Source: Emiliania huxleyi CCMP1516 (Eukaryota > Haptophyta > Isochrysidales > Noelaerhabdaceae). From it: a DNA stretch of 64,000 bases. The stretch covers positions 629,993-693,992 of the forward strand of contig NW_005202427.1 in assembly GCF_000372725.1 (NCBI RefSeq). Direction: 5' to 3'. The notes under the pieces were generated by a model, which did no database searches, was not told where the DNA came from, and worked only from the letters and a program-made list of their open reading frames with translations. How positions within the stretch are numbered: position 1 is the stretch's first letter; each line of letters begins with the position of its first letter. A program made the translations under genes and the position numbers. This document shows positions 51,773 to 60,487 of the stretch, one piece after another.

Positions 51773-51890
51773 CAACTGTGTTAGTGCCAGTGCGCGCCAG
51801 TCCCGTGCCCAGTGTTGTGCGAGGGAGTTTGGTTGTAAAATTCTTTTTCGAGGTCTACCCGTCATGACGGGTTGACCTCGAAAAAGAATT
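51773..51890. repeat. dispersed repeat C with terminal 52-bp palindrome
   Basis: 51780-51840 reads TTAGTGCCAGTGCGCGCCAG, TCCCGTGCCCAGTGTTGTGC, GAGGGAGTTTGGTTGTAAA. 51839-51890 is a palindrome: AATTCTTTTTCGAGGTC then (T/A)ACCCGTC on each arm around AT, one mismatch in 25 bp. Related sequence occurs at 708-836, 4240-4330 (inverted), 45815-45870 and 53595-53625. Confidence 0.85.
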
Positions 51891-51968
51891 ATTTCCCCGA
51901 CAATGGCATCACAATTTTCTTGACGTGGTCCACCAAGAGGCTCGCGGGGATCGGCGTGGTCCACTTGA

Positions 51969-52940
51969 CTAAGAGAAATCAGATTCACCAGGTCCGAGTA
52001 TGAGTGGGCGGGGTTGCGGCCATGTGACGGTGACATCAAAGGGGGGCGGCGTTGCAGAAGGCGGCGACAGAGGCGGCGACAGAGGTGGTGGTGAGGGAGG
52101 CGGCGAGGGCGGCGGCGCCATACTCGGGGAGGGCGGCGGCGACGGGCTCGGGGAGGGTGACGGCGGCGGCGGAGGTGGCGGTGGGGGAGGCGGCGAGAGA
52201 GGCGGCGACAGCAGTGGTGGTGAGGGAGGCGGCGGTGGCGGCGGCGGTGGCGGAGCGCGTATTGGGGTTGTGCACTCGCTGCATCCGTTGCAGTTCGCCC
52301 ACTTGCACTTCTCCTCAATCGGATGTGTCCGGTAGGCGCAGTACGTTTTGCATTGTGTGGGTGGGGAAGGCGGCGGAGCCAAGCACTCTGTGCAGCCACC
52401 GCAGCCGGGCCACTCGCACTTCTGATTCCAGGGTCGGGTTGCGAACGGGCAATGTGCCAGACAGGGCAGGCAAATTGTGCAGGTGTCACACCCGGCCCAG
52501 CCGCACTTCTCCTCACCCGTCCGGAGCTCGACCTGATGCTGCGCCTGCTCAAGTGCGAGTCGCGCCAGAAGATGCTCGATGTCAGTCAGGGGCAGCGCCT
52601 GACATAACGTGAAATAGTGCGCGAGGCGATACTCACCCGACCCACCGTGCCCAGAGAGATCACGCGCCGCCCGAGAGCACTCCCACCCCCGCCGCCCTCG
52701 CAAGCTCGCAGGCTGGGTTGAGGAGAAGCAGCTAAGGGAGATCAAAGCGGGAGAAGGCGGCACGGGCGGCGGCGCGGCACCCCCCCATCCCCACGCCTCC
52801 GGGTCGTGCGTACCGCCTTCGGGCGTGAGTGTCCCCCCAGCGTCTGCTCTCCAGCAGACGCTCCGGTAATCAGGCCGAGAGTACCAGGGAGGAGAGGGGA
52901 GAAGAGCCCAGGGAGAGGAGAGGAGAAGAGCCGCCATCAT
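51969..52940 (-). CDS. Cys-rich (CxWxxCxxCxxC) and Pro-rich secreted/wall-type protein
   Basis: The minus strand carries three modules: EEKCGWAGCDTCTICLPC, NQKCEWPGCGGCTECLAPP and EEKCKWANCNGCSECTTP. Each is (K)C-x-W-x-x-C-x-x-C-x-x-C, separated by CxxxCxxxTxxx arms. A Pro-rich tail of about 100 residues follows (PPPSPP, SPSPSPSPPP) and ends VTWPQPRPLILGPGESDFS. A start at 52940 (MMAALLLSSPWALLPSP) would give a signal-peptide-like leader, though that stretch overlaps GGAGAGGAGAAGAGCC repeats, so the 5' part may instead be an intron. The modules look like disulfide or metal-binding cassettes joined to an extensin-like arm, fitting a cell-surface or scale protein. Function is inferred from layout only. 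Confidence 0.55.
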   Translation of the reverse strand: MMAALLLSSPWALLPSPPWYSRPDYRSVCWRADAGGTLTPEGGTHDPEAWGWGGAAPPPVPPSPALISLSCFSSTQPASLRGRRGWECSRAARDLSGHGGSGEYRLAHYFTLCQALPLTDIEHLLARLALEQAQHQVELRTGEEKCGWAGCDTCTICLPCLAHCPFATRPWNQKCEWPGCGGCTECLAPPPSPPTQCKTYCAYRTHPIEEKCKWANCNGCSECTTPIRAPPPPPPPPPPSPPLLSPPLSPPPPPPPPPPPSPSPSPSPPPSPSMAPPPSPPPSPPPLSPPLSPPSATPPPFDVTVTWPQPRPLILGPGESDFS

Positions 52941-53446
52941 GGAAGATTTCCCCAAGGCGGCCTCCCTCTCCCTCTCCTCCCACCGGGCCTCCCTCTCCCC
53001 CTCCTCCCGCCAAGCACCAACAGTCTCGAGGGGCCAGCCGCTGGAGGGGGCACGCCAGCGGCACGAGGGCTTCAGCCACACAGCTACCAAGGGAACGCGA
53101 CCCACACAAAGCACCAAAGTTAGGCATACCCCCCGGCGCAGTGTCCCCCGCTATGTGTCGCCGTTCGTCGGGGCACGCTATCCTGTGCAGTCAGGGCAAG
53201 TGTGGGGGCGGGGTGGAGTGCCCAGCGTCTTTACCCTGGGATTTCTCCGCCCAGTCCGGGGGTGCGTCGAACCTTCCATCACCCTGGGAACGTCCGGGTG
53301 TGTTGGAAGTAAAGATATATTACTTTTTGTCCAGTGCGTACCATCCACCACGTTTGCACGCCGCGCCGCCGGGACTGGCGCGCACCACTGGCACTAACTG
53401 GTTGGTACACCACAAAAAGAATTTAACCAAACCAACTCTCTCTCAC

Positions 53447-53715
53447 ACAGCAGACAGGCTCGACACAGGTGCGGACTGGCGCGTGCTAGCACTAACACAG
53501 GCAAACCACCGGAGCCGCCTAAGCGACTCGGTAAGAACGGCAATGCAGGCGAGAGCTCGCGGGCCGAGGCCGCTCTCTCGCGTGCTGCTGCTCTTCGTGC
53601 TCGGGTGCGCGCCAGTCCCGTGCCCAGTAAAAGAAAGAAATAAAACAGACAACCCAAGGGAGGGATGGGAGAACGGCATAAATAAATAAATAGAGCAGTC
53701 ATCTCCAGGGAGAGA
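53447..53715 (+). repeat. composite of dispersed repeats B, C and A
   Basis: 53447-53548 is repeat B (CAGACAGGCTCGACACAGGTG...AACGGCAATGCA). 53605-53625 is the 5' part of repeat C (GCGCCAGTCCCGTGCCCAGT). 53626-53715 is repeat A (AAAGAAAGAAATAAAACAGA, CAACCCAAGGGAGGGATGGG), followed by a second half unit (CATCTCCAGGGAGAGATGGGCG). The C-to-A junction (GTGCCCAGT then AAAGAAAG) is the same as at 730-740. Confidence 0.8.
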
Positions 53716-53827
53716 TGGGCGACGCACACGAACACAGAGGGACAGTGCGCACCCCGCCCCGCTCGCAGGGCGTGCATCATACAGGTGGACTGTGTGACTC
53801 CTCGGGTTTCTGGGACTCAGAGGTGTG

Positions 53828-54180
53828 CTAGTCGCTATTCTCCGACAATTCCGACATATCTGACGGGCAGTTCGGGCTCGAGCGGTCGCGGTCGCGGCCA
53901 GCGCGTGAGGCCTGGCTAGGGTTGCCGGGCGAGAGCTCGACCCACGCGCCGGAGCGCGCGTGGTGCTTGAGCAGCCGGGCGGTCGCCGCAGCCACCTCGA
54001 AGGGTAGCTCGTCGAGCCACTCGCCGAATGTGCCCTCGTCCTGCGCCGCAGCGAGGAATTGCTCACCTAAGCCGTACGCGCGGCAGGCCCGGTAGAGCGC
54101 CTCGTTCTGGATCTCCTCCGGCGCCTCAGAGTCGTAGCCGCAAACGGAGAACGGCACGGTTGTGCGAGGCGAGTTGGAAA
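53828..54180 (-). CDS. hypothetical small protein, 3' exon
   Basis: The minus strand reads PFSVCGYDSEAPEEIQNEAL, YRACRAYGLGEQFLAAAQDE, GTFGEWLDELPFEVAAATAR, LLKHHARSGAWVELSPG, then a Ser/Asp-rich tail and stop at 53828. No in-frame ATG exists before the conserved-looking part, so either an upstream exon is missing or this is a remnant. It is head-to-head with the GNAT-like gene starting at 54207. Family not recognised. Confidence 0.4.
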
Positions 54181-54206
54181 ATTCTTTTCGTGTTGTGTAA
54201 ACACTG

Positions 54207-55308
54207 ATGTCGCGGCAAAGCTGGCTGCTCTTTGTCGCCGCCGCTGCCTCCGCCCGCGCGTGTTCGACCTCGCCCGTTGCCTACTCCGAGGTCGAGGCTG
54301 CGGCGGCGCGGCTCGGGTGCCGGCTGTCGGCGCGCGTGACCGGCCCTGCCTACCGCCTCGAGCTCCTGTGGGAGGCGCGGCCCTGCCGCTGCATGCGCAA
54401 CCGTGGCGATCCCCGGCCCGTCGCAGCCGATGCTTGCCCCGTGCCACTAGGGCCCCGGCGAAGAGGAGCCGAGCCTGCTCGGCTACAGCGATGGGTTCAC
54501 GCTGCCGACTGGCGTGGCGCACCTCGAGAGCATCCAGGCGTGAGGCGGCGTCTCGCGGCGGCTCTCGTGGAGGCAGAGACGCCAACCGTGGCCGCCCCGC
54601 TGGCAGGTGCGCCGCTACTCTGGCTACTGGAGCCGCTCGCGCCTCAACCGCGACGGCCGCCGCTACGCCGCCGTGCCGAAGCTCGACCAGCACGGGCTTG
54701 GCTTGTTGCTGTCGGTCGGTGGGGCTCCGCCCTCCCTTCGCCCTCTCGCAGCCTCCCTGTGCTCAGTGGAAAGTGGCCCGTCGCCCTCTTTTCACGTCTC
54801 GCCCTCTTCACCCACTCGCCACCTCCCCGCCCCGCCACCTCCCCGCCCCGCCACCTCCCCGCCCCGCCTCCTCCGCTCGCAGGCGTGGCCTGCCTCCTCC
54901 TCGAGCGGTGCCCCTTCCGAAACACGTGCGCCCCTGTCGGAGCCCCCGCCGCCGCCTCCCTCCACCCCTCCGCCTCCGCTTCGACTGACCAAAGCCCGGC
55001 CCGCTTCCCTCCCCAGGCGCGCGCAGCTGCTCGCGATCTACGACGAGCCGCGCCAGCACGCCACCCTCGTCCGCTACTACCGCCGCCTCGGCTTCGCGGC
55101 CCTCCGAGAGGTTGGCGACGGCGCAGGCTCCTTCGGCGACCAGCTCGCTTGGGGCGGCGTCGGCACCCTCATGGAGACCGACGTCTCCGCCTTTCGCAGA
55201 CGCTGGGGCGCCTCGGTGCGACGCCTCGGCCGCGCCGCGGACGGCGGCGAGGAGCAGCTCGGCGACGCGGGAGGAGGCGAGGAGGAGACGAGAGCTGCTC
55301 GGGTGTAG
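54207..55308 (+). CDS. GNAT-like acetyltransferase domain protein, secretory leader
   Basis: ATG 54207 (MSRQSWLLFVAAAASARACS) starts a signal-peptide-like leader, then VEAAAARLGCRLSARVTGPA, YRLELLWE. Short exons follow in other frames: EEEPSLLGYSDGFTLPTGVA, HLESIQA; RRYSGYWSRSRLNRDGRRYA. The last exon (from about 55019) reads RAQLLAIYDEPRQHATLVRY, YRRLGFAALREVGDG, FGDQLAWGGVGTLM. The block LLA..DEP..H..LVRYYRRLGF is the C-terminal strand-helix of GNAT N-acetyltransferases, where Y.RLGF lies next to acetyl-CoA. The acetyl-CoA pyrophosphate loop (Q/RxxGxG/A) was not found, so catalysis is unproven. Between exons 54780-54890 are (CGCCACCTCCCCGCCC)n units. Exon borders are approximate. Confidence 0.5.
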
Positions 55309-55509
55309 TGCGCCCATGGAGCGGACGGGGCGGTGTGCGCGCGGCGCAACAAGGGGTGCCGCGCGACGCAGGATGTGTGGAGATTGCTCACACAAAGGAG
55401 TCGGCCAAGCTATTTGCCGCTGTTTTGCTCTGTAGAGCTCTACGTACTTTAGCTCACTGGGGAGAAAAGAGAGAGGGGGGTTGTTCTCTAGGCCCCTAAA
55501 GGCCCTACG

Positions 55510-56757
55510 TTAGCAGTTGCTGATGCCGCTGGCGGAGACGGGCATGCGCGCGCACCACGTTCGGTATTCATCCAGTAGGTTGCGCTTGATGTCAGGGCGC
55601 ATGGTTGACTGATCGTGCCTCTCGCCGATGTCATCTCTCAGATTGTAGAGCGCCACCCCACCCTCGCTGCCGCGGGCATAAACGGTGGAAAGCTTCCAAT
55701 CGCCCCAGCGCACAGCAAAATGTCTCTTCGACTTCCAGAAGAGCAGGTCGTGCGGCCGTCGGCTCGTCGCCTCCCCTCTCACGAACGGCAGGAGGTTCGC
55801 GCCGCTGAGGTCCGTCCCGCTTGGAATGTCGGCGCCCGCGGCGGCCAAGAAAGTCGTGTAAAAATCGAAGCTCATCACCGGCTCTGTGTATACCTCACCG
55901 CGAGGGATCGTGCCCGGCCACCGCATGATGAAGGGCACGCGGATGCCGCCCTCTGCCAGCTGATTCTTGCCACCGGAAAGCGCCCCCTCGTCTCCCATCA
56001 CGACCGGATTCGGCCACTCCGCCTTCCACCCCGGTTGCGGGCGGTGTCCCGAGTCAGGCCCATTGTCCGAGACGAAGGCGACGAGGGTACGAGAGTCAAT
56101 TCTGTCCTTGTATAGCCTGTCCAGCACCCGCCCCACACCGTCATCCACCGCCTTCACCATAGCCGCGTAGATGGCCTTTGGCTCGTTCCACAGCTGCGCG
56201 ATTGTTTCGTTGCGATCGCTGAGCTTGGCCTGCCACGGGTTGTGCGGCGCGTTGTACGCGAGATAGATGAAGAAGGGAACGTCCTTGTACTTCTCGATGA
56301 AGTCGACGGCGTGCCGCGTGAGCTTGTCCGTTAGGTACTCGTCGCCCGGCCGCTCCGGGCCCCAGTGGGGCAGCCAGTCCATATGAGTAGCGCTCGGGCC
56401 GTCGTCCACCCCATTGAACCTGCCGTCCGCGTTCGGCCAGAAATCGCCCACCCAGTCCATGACACCGTTCGCCTCGGTGAAGAGTTCCTCAGCACCCTTC
56501 CCTTGCGGCATGTTCCACTTCCCAAACATTCCCGTCTTGTACCCAGCTGCGGACAGCGCCTCTGGCATGACCTTGTGCATCGCAGGGACCGTGTATCTGT
56601 TGCCGTCGGGGTTCGCCTGCATCCCGAACCTTTGCTGGTAGGTGCCAGTGATGATCCCGCTCCTGCTCGGTCCACACACTGCCGCAGTCGCGTAGCCATC
56701 GGTGAAGCGAACTCCCTCCCTTGCCAGCTTGTCGATGTGCGGCGTTTGGAGAAGGGC
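55510..56757 (-). CDS. arylsulfatase, catalytic core (N-terminal part not found)
   Basis: The minus strand from about 56757 reads TPHIDKLAREGVRFTDGYAT, AAVCGPSRSGIITGTYQQRF. The C-x-P-S-R motif with SGI(I/M)TG is the formylglycine site of type I sulfatases. Later come GYKTGMFGKWNMP, PFFIYLAYNAPHNPW (conserved His), VAFVSDNGPDSGH (metal-binding D-N), GKNQLAEGGIRVPFIMRWPG and a closing DEYRTWCARMPVS. These are the expected core motifs in order to a natural stop at 55510. The N-terminal strand with the paired metal-binding Asp (DD.G) should precede the first motif but is absent. Upstream lies GC-rich repeat sequence (56815-57060) and then the divergent CRAL-TRIO gene. Either a distant 5' exon is missed or the gene is 5'-truncated. 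Confidence 0.8.
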   Translation of the reverse strand, partial: ALLQTPHIDKLAREGVRFTDGYATAAVCGPSRSGIITGTYQQRFGMQANPDGNRYTVPAMHKVMPEALSAAGYKTGMFGKWNMPQGKGAEELFTEANGVMDWVGDFWPNADGRFNGVDDGPSATHMDWLPHWGPERPGDEYLTDKLTRHAVDFIEKYKDVPFFIYLAYNAPHNPWQAKLSDRNETIAQLWNEPKAIYAAMVKAVDDGVGRVLDRLYKDRIDSRTLVAFVSDNGPDSGHRPQPGWKAEWPNPVVMGDEGALSGGKNQLAEGGIRVPFIMRWPGTIPRGEVYTEPVMSFDFYTTFLAAAGADIPSGTDLSGANLLPFVRGEATSRRPHDLLFWKSKRHFAVRWGDWKLSTVYARGSEGGVALYNLRDDIGERHDQSTMRPDIKRNLLDEYRTWCARMPVSASGISNC

Positions 56758-56814
56758 GGCCGCGGCGGTGGCACAGGCGACAAGTCTTCAAGCACAAGGG
56801 CCGACGACCGATAT

Positions 56815-57060
56815 TTTGCTTGCAAAAAACGCAAAATTTTCTTCGCGGGGCTCCGCCCCGCACCCCGCCGGGGCTCCGCCCCGGACCCTAGCTGACCGAG
56901 GGGGGGGTCAGCTCCGCAAGCTGCGAGGGGGCAGGACCGAGGGGGGGGTAAGCTACCGGAGGGGGGGTCAGCTGCCGCTGGCTCGGGACCGCTGAGCGAC
57001 AGGGGGGTGTAGGTACCCCCCCCCACCTCCACCTGGTCAGACCGTCGACCTAGAGGGGGG
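56815..57060. repeat. GGGCTCCGCCCC / GAGGGGGGGTCAGCT repeats
   Basis: Two GGGGCTCCGCCCC palindromic units (56848, 56872) are followed by five GAGGGGGG(G)T(C/A)AGCT-like units. It occupies the place where the arylsulfatase 5' exon would be expected. Confidence 0.8.
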
Positions 57061-57091
57061 TCCCCAGGTGCGTGGGGGGGGGTGTTTGAAG

Positions 57092-58144
57092 ATGACGCGC
57101 ATATTAGCGACCTTGCTGGGTCGCAGCCGCAGCCATACTGACAACTCGGTGGCGTCGGATTCACGACCCAGCTCATCGCGAAGCATGGGGGAGCCCGCAC
57201 CCATCTCCCTCGACACTCTCACTGAGCAGCAGCAGGAAGCGCTTGCTTCCGCGACGCTCATCGCAAAGGAGGCCGGCTGGAAGCTGGACGAGTTTTCCGA
57301 GTGGACGCTGCTCCGCTTCCTCCTCAAGCACCGCTGGAAGCTGTCGGCCGCGGAGAAGCAGATCCGCAGCACCGCGGCGTGGCGAGCCGAGGTGGGCGCC
57401 GACGCCATCCGCGCCAGCATCGCCGCCGGGCTGCAGCCGAGGGACTGGCCAGCCATGGACCGGATCTGCCCGCACGTGCTGCTCGCCTTTACAAATCTTC
57501 CGACGGACGACGGCGATCGGCTCACCTACGTGGACGCCAACGACGTCTTCGAGGTGGATGCCTTCTTGAACTGCGCCACCGCGGCGGAGATCTTTGTGAT
57601 TAATCTGTACGTCCTGGAGCACGCGAGCTACCACAACGACCGCCGCTCGGCCGCCACCGGCCGCCTCTGCCGCTGGTCGACGCACTTTGACGCGCGCGGC
57701 ATCGGGATGCGGCATATCAGCGTGAGGGTGGCGTGGAAGTTCAGGCCCTGCCTCCCGCTCGCGGACAACTTCTACCCCTCCCTCTTTGGCTTCATGCTCA
57801 CCGTGAACGCCGCCAAGGCGATGGCCGTCTTCTGGAGCCTCGTCTCGCCCTTTGTGGGAGAGAACGCGAAGCAAGTTGCCATCCTCGACACCGAGTCGAG
57901 TCCGGGCGCCCTCCTCTCCCGCGCACCCGCCTCGTCGGTGCCCACTTGCTACGGCGGCTCGCTCCGCCGCCTTCCCGTCGACGAGGTGTCTCGCCTCCCC
58001 GCGCCGCCAGAGCGGTTCGACTACGGCGCCGCCTACCCAAACGAGCTCGGGAGGTGGCTCGCGTCCGGACTGCCGGCTGCAGCCTTGCCAGACCCAGCGA
58101 GAGGGGGCGGGGACGAGGTCGGAGAGACGGGCATCTCCAGGTAA
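57092..58144 (+). CDS. CRAL-TRIO (Sec14-like) lipid-transfer domain protein
   Basis: ATG 57092 (MTRILATLLGRSRSHTDNSV), a second possible start at 57185 (MGEPAPISLD). Residues about 45-100 are the CRAL-TRIO N-terminal helices (EWTLLRFLLKHRWKLSAAEK, RSTAAWRAEVGAD: 'LLRFL(R/K)...(K)...A...(I/L)..T..WR'). The lipid-binding half follows (LTYVDANDVFEVDAFLNCAT, IGMRHISVRVAWKFRPCLPL, ADNFYPSLFGFMLTVNAAKA, then FWSLVSPFVGENAKQVAIL), matching 'YPE....IVNAP..F...W..VKPFL...T..KI'. Such proteins carry phosphoinositides or other hydrophobic ligands between membranes. The stop at 58142 immediately follows CAG|GTAAGC, a strong donor, so a further exon may exist. Confidence 0.82.
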   Translation: MTRILATLLGRSRSHTDNSVASDSRPSSSRSMGEPAPISLDTLTEQQQEALASATLIAKEAGWKLDEFSEWTLLRFLLKHRWKLSAAEKQIRSTAAWRAEVGADAIRASIAAGLQPRDWPAMDRICPHVLLAFTNLPTDDGDRLTYVDANDVFEVDAFLNCATAAEIFVINLYVLEHASYHNDRRSAATGRLCRWSTHFDARGIGMRHISVRVAWKFRPCLPLADNFYPSLFGFMLTVNAAKAMAVFWSLVSPFVGENAKQVAILDTESSPGALLSRAPASSVPTCYGGSLRRLPVDEVSRLPAPPERFDYGAAYPNELGRWLASGLPAAALPDPARGGGDEVGETGISR

Positions 58145-58369
58145 GCGCCGTCCCGGCGCTCTGGAGGTGGGGCGGTGGCGCTCTTGGGAGAGTGGCGCCG
58201 CGCGCTCTTGCGAATAGCGCTGCTTGAATAATTGTTTGAGACTTGAGTTTGAAAAAAAAACCTAGTACGGCGGCTACGCGCGTGATCTGGGCAGCACACC
58301 GAAAGACCAAGAAGCGCGAGGCTATAGCCACTCGAAGCGACTGACGTCTCGATCCCAGTGTCTCGGAAG

Positions 58370-58667
58370 ATGGAGAGCCGGAAAATCGGTCTTTTGATCG
58401 CGCTCGTGGGCATGCTTGGTGCAACGCCCGACGCGATGCTGCTCCGATTGGAGAACGACGAGGGCGCTCCGTCGAGCACGATCCTAATCTGGCGGTACCT
58501 CCTGGTCGGAGCCATTCAGTTTGCGATCGCGAGCTCTATGTCCGGCGTGCGCGGCCTCCTCCGGGCCAGCACTTTAGCGCCAAAGTGCAACTTCGCCGCC
58601 GCGCTCCTCGTTACGGCCTCCAACCTCGGCTTCGTCTTCTCGCTTCTCTGGGTCGTCCCTCACCGCA

Positions 58668-58766
<99 letters not shown>

Positions 58767-60261
58767 AGTGCCGCCCCTCGCGTGACCTGTGAGCGGCCCC
58801 AGCCATGCTGGTCGCGGCAGGTGGACCCGGCCAAGTCGCTCCTCCTCATCAGCCTCAACTCGCTCTGGGCGGCGCTCCTCGGCTACGCCGTCTGCGGCGA
58901 CGAGCTGCCCGCCCGCACGGCGCTCGCGCAGGGGGGCGCTCTAATCTCGCTGGCGGTGGTCTTCGTGCCTGACTGCTACGAGCTCACGCCCGACGCGCTC
59001 GACCTCATCCCGCTCGCCACGGGCATCGCCATGGCGGCCTACCTCACGCTCGCGCGCTTCGTGGCGCTCCGCCTCCCCCGCTCCTCGCTCGAGCTCTCCC
59101 CCGCCCTCGGCCCTCTCGCCGGCCTCGTCTCTCGTCCCTCGCCTCCTAGGAGCCTTCTAGGAGCCTTCTAGGAGCCGCCTCCTATAGGCTCGCTCGCCTC
59201 GATCGGCTTCGCCGTGGCGATGCAGCGGATGCAGCCCAGCGGCCATGCCAGCGGCTCGCGCCTCACGCCCCGCTTCTTCCTCTTCCTGAGCCTGAACGCT
59301 GCCGGGATCGCTCTCTACAACACCGCCCTAGTCCTCTGCCCTCGCTTCATCACCGGCGCAGAGTGCGCCTTCGCCCTCGATCTTCTCGTAGGAGCCTTCT
59401 CGGAACTTTCTAGGAACCTTCTCCTAGGCGCAGAGTGCGCCCTCGTCCTTCTCGGGGAGACTGTACTCGGCCCGGTGTGGGTGCGACAAGTTCCACGCAC
59501 ATGCGGCTGCCCCCTCTCATCGCGCCTTCACCCGCCCTTCCGCCTCTCCCACCCACACGCGCACTGGGCCTTCATGGCCGTGCGCCAGCTCCTGCCCGTG
59601 TCCGGGGGTGGAGATGCGCAGGGTCTAAGCCTGGCCCTTGCCCCACCACTTCCACCTACCCCACCCCCTACCCCACCCCCTCTCGTGTGTGTGGAGAGGT
59701 TTACCTCACCCTACCTCTACCTCACCCTCCGCAGGTCTTCTTTGCCTTTGGCGACGCGCCCGACCCCTTCACCGTGTACGGAGGCGCCCTCCTCCTCCTC
59801 ACGCTGCTCGTGCACGAGGCGGAGGGGGCACTTCCCTCGCTCGCTCTCCCTCCCTCCACTCCCTCCCTCCCTCCCTCCCTCCCTCCCTTCCCTCCCTCCC
59901 TCCACTCTCTCTTGATCTCGTGGAGCAGCAGCCTCGGGAGCACACATGTCATCTCACGCCCGTTCTCCCTCTCTCGCGCCAAAAGGTGGCGGGCATGCGC
60001 GCGGCCGCCCTGGCCCCCGACGGCCCCGCCGGCAGCGACAGCGTCGACAGCACCTCGGGCAGCCTCTTCGAGCGGTCGCCCCACGCAAGGCCGCACGTCT
60101 CCCCGCCGATCAGCCGCGGAGGCACGCTCTACCTCTCGCCCCGCGCCGAGCCGGCCTCGGCCCTCCTCCTCCCCGCCTCGCTCGGCCAGCCGCTGCTGCC
60201 CGACGGAGCGCTATCGGGAGGCGGCGTGCCGCTCCGGCGGCCAGAGGGCGGGGGAGGGTAG
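58370..60261 (+). CDS. DMT/EamA-family membrane transporter
   Basis: ATG 58370 (MESRKIGLLIALVGMLGATP). Exon 1 gives two membrane segments (LIALVGMLGATPDAMLLR; ILIWRYLLVGAIQFAIAS). A (CA)n intron follows (about 58651-58821). Exon 2 reads VDPAKSLLLISLNSLWAALL, GYAVCGDELPARTALAQGGA, LISLAVVFV. The third exon group reads SLASIGFAVAMQRMQP, FFLFLSLNAAGIALYNTALV, ITGAECALVLLGETVLGPVW (the EamA 'T.AE.AL..L.E...GP.W' hallmark). A last membrane exon reads VFFAFGDAPDPFTVYGGALL, LLTLLVHE, and a hydrophilic tail follows from about 59985. Ten-helix DMT proteins export or exchange small metabolites; the substrate is unknown. Introns 59145-59185 and 59356-59427 carry CTAGGAGCCTT repeats; the latter is GC-AG with exon duplication. 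Confidence 0.78.
58669..58762. repeat. (CA)n microsatellite
   Basis: About 47 uninterrupted CA units within intron 1 of the DMT transporter gene. Confidence 0.98.
59356..59427 (+). repeat. introner-like intron in DMT transporter
   Basis: 72 nt. It starts GCGCAGAGTGCGCCTTCG and contains TAGGAGCCTTCTCGGAAC and TAGGAACCTTCTC units. It ends CTCCTAG before GCGCAGAGTGCGCCCTCG. Splicing joins ACC G to GC GCA GAG in phase and gives ITGAECALVLLGETVLGP; the unspliced copy reads AECAFALDLL. Confidence 0.87.
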
Positions 60262-60487
60262 CAGCGAGAGCGACCCGGTGGAGATAGAACGGAACCGGGC
60301 CGGAGAGCAGAGACTGGTCCGGAACACTATAGTAGATAAACAAGCGAAGTTTCGTGTCGCCGTCTAATTTCACACGCACCTTACACACGTCGTGAGACGC
60401 GGGGGGCTGTACTCTACGACCCACTCACACCCCTCCACGCTCCACCCCACGAGAGGGCTTCTGCGGTGTACCTTGGTGCGCTTTGAG

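Noticed and set aside
51722..52612. Gly-rich plus-strand and alternative minus-strand frames at 52.0-52.6 kb
   Set aside because: They are other frames of the Pro-rich tail; only one minus frame gives regular CxWxxCxxCxxC modules.
58574..58858. Val/Cys repeat frame over the CA microsatellite
   Set aside because: Same reason: the CA run is intronic in the DMT transporter gene.
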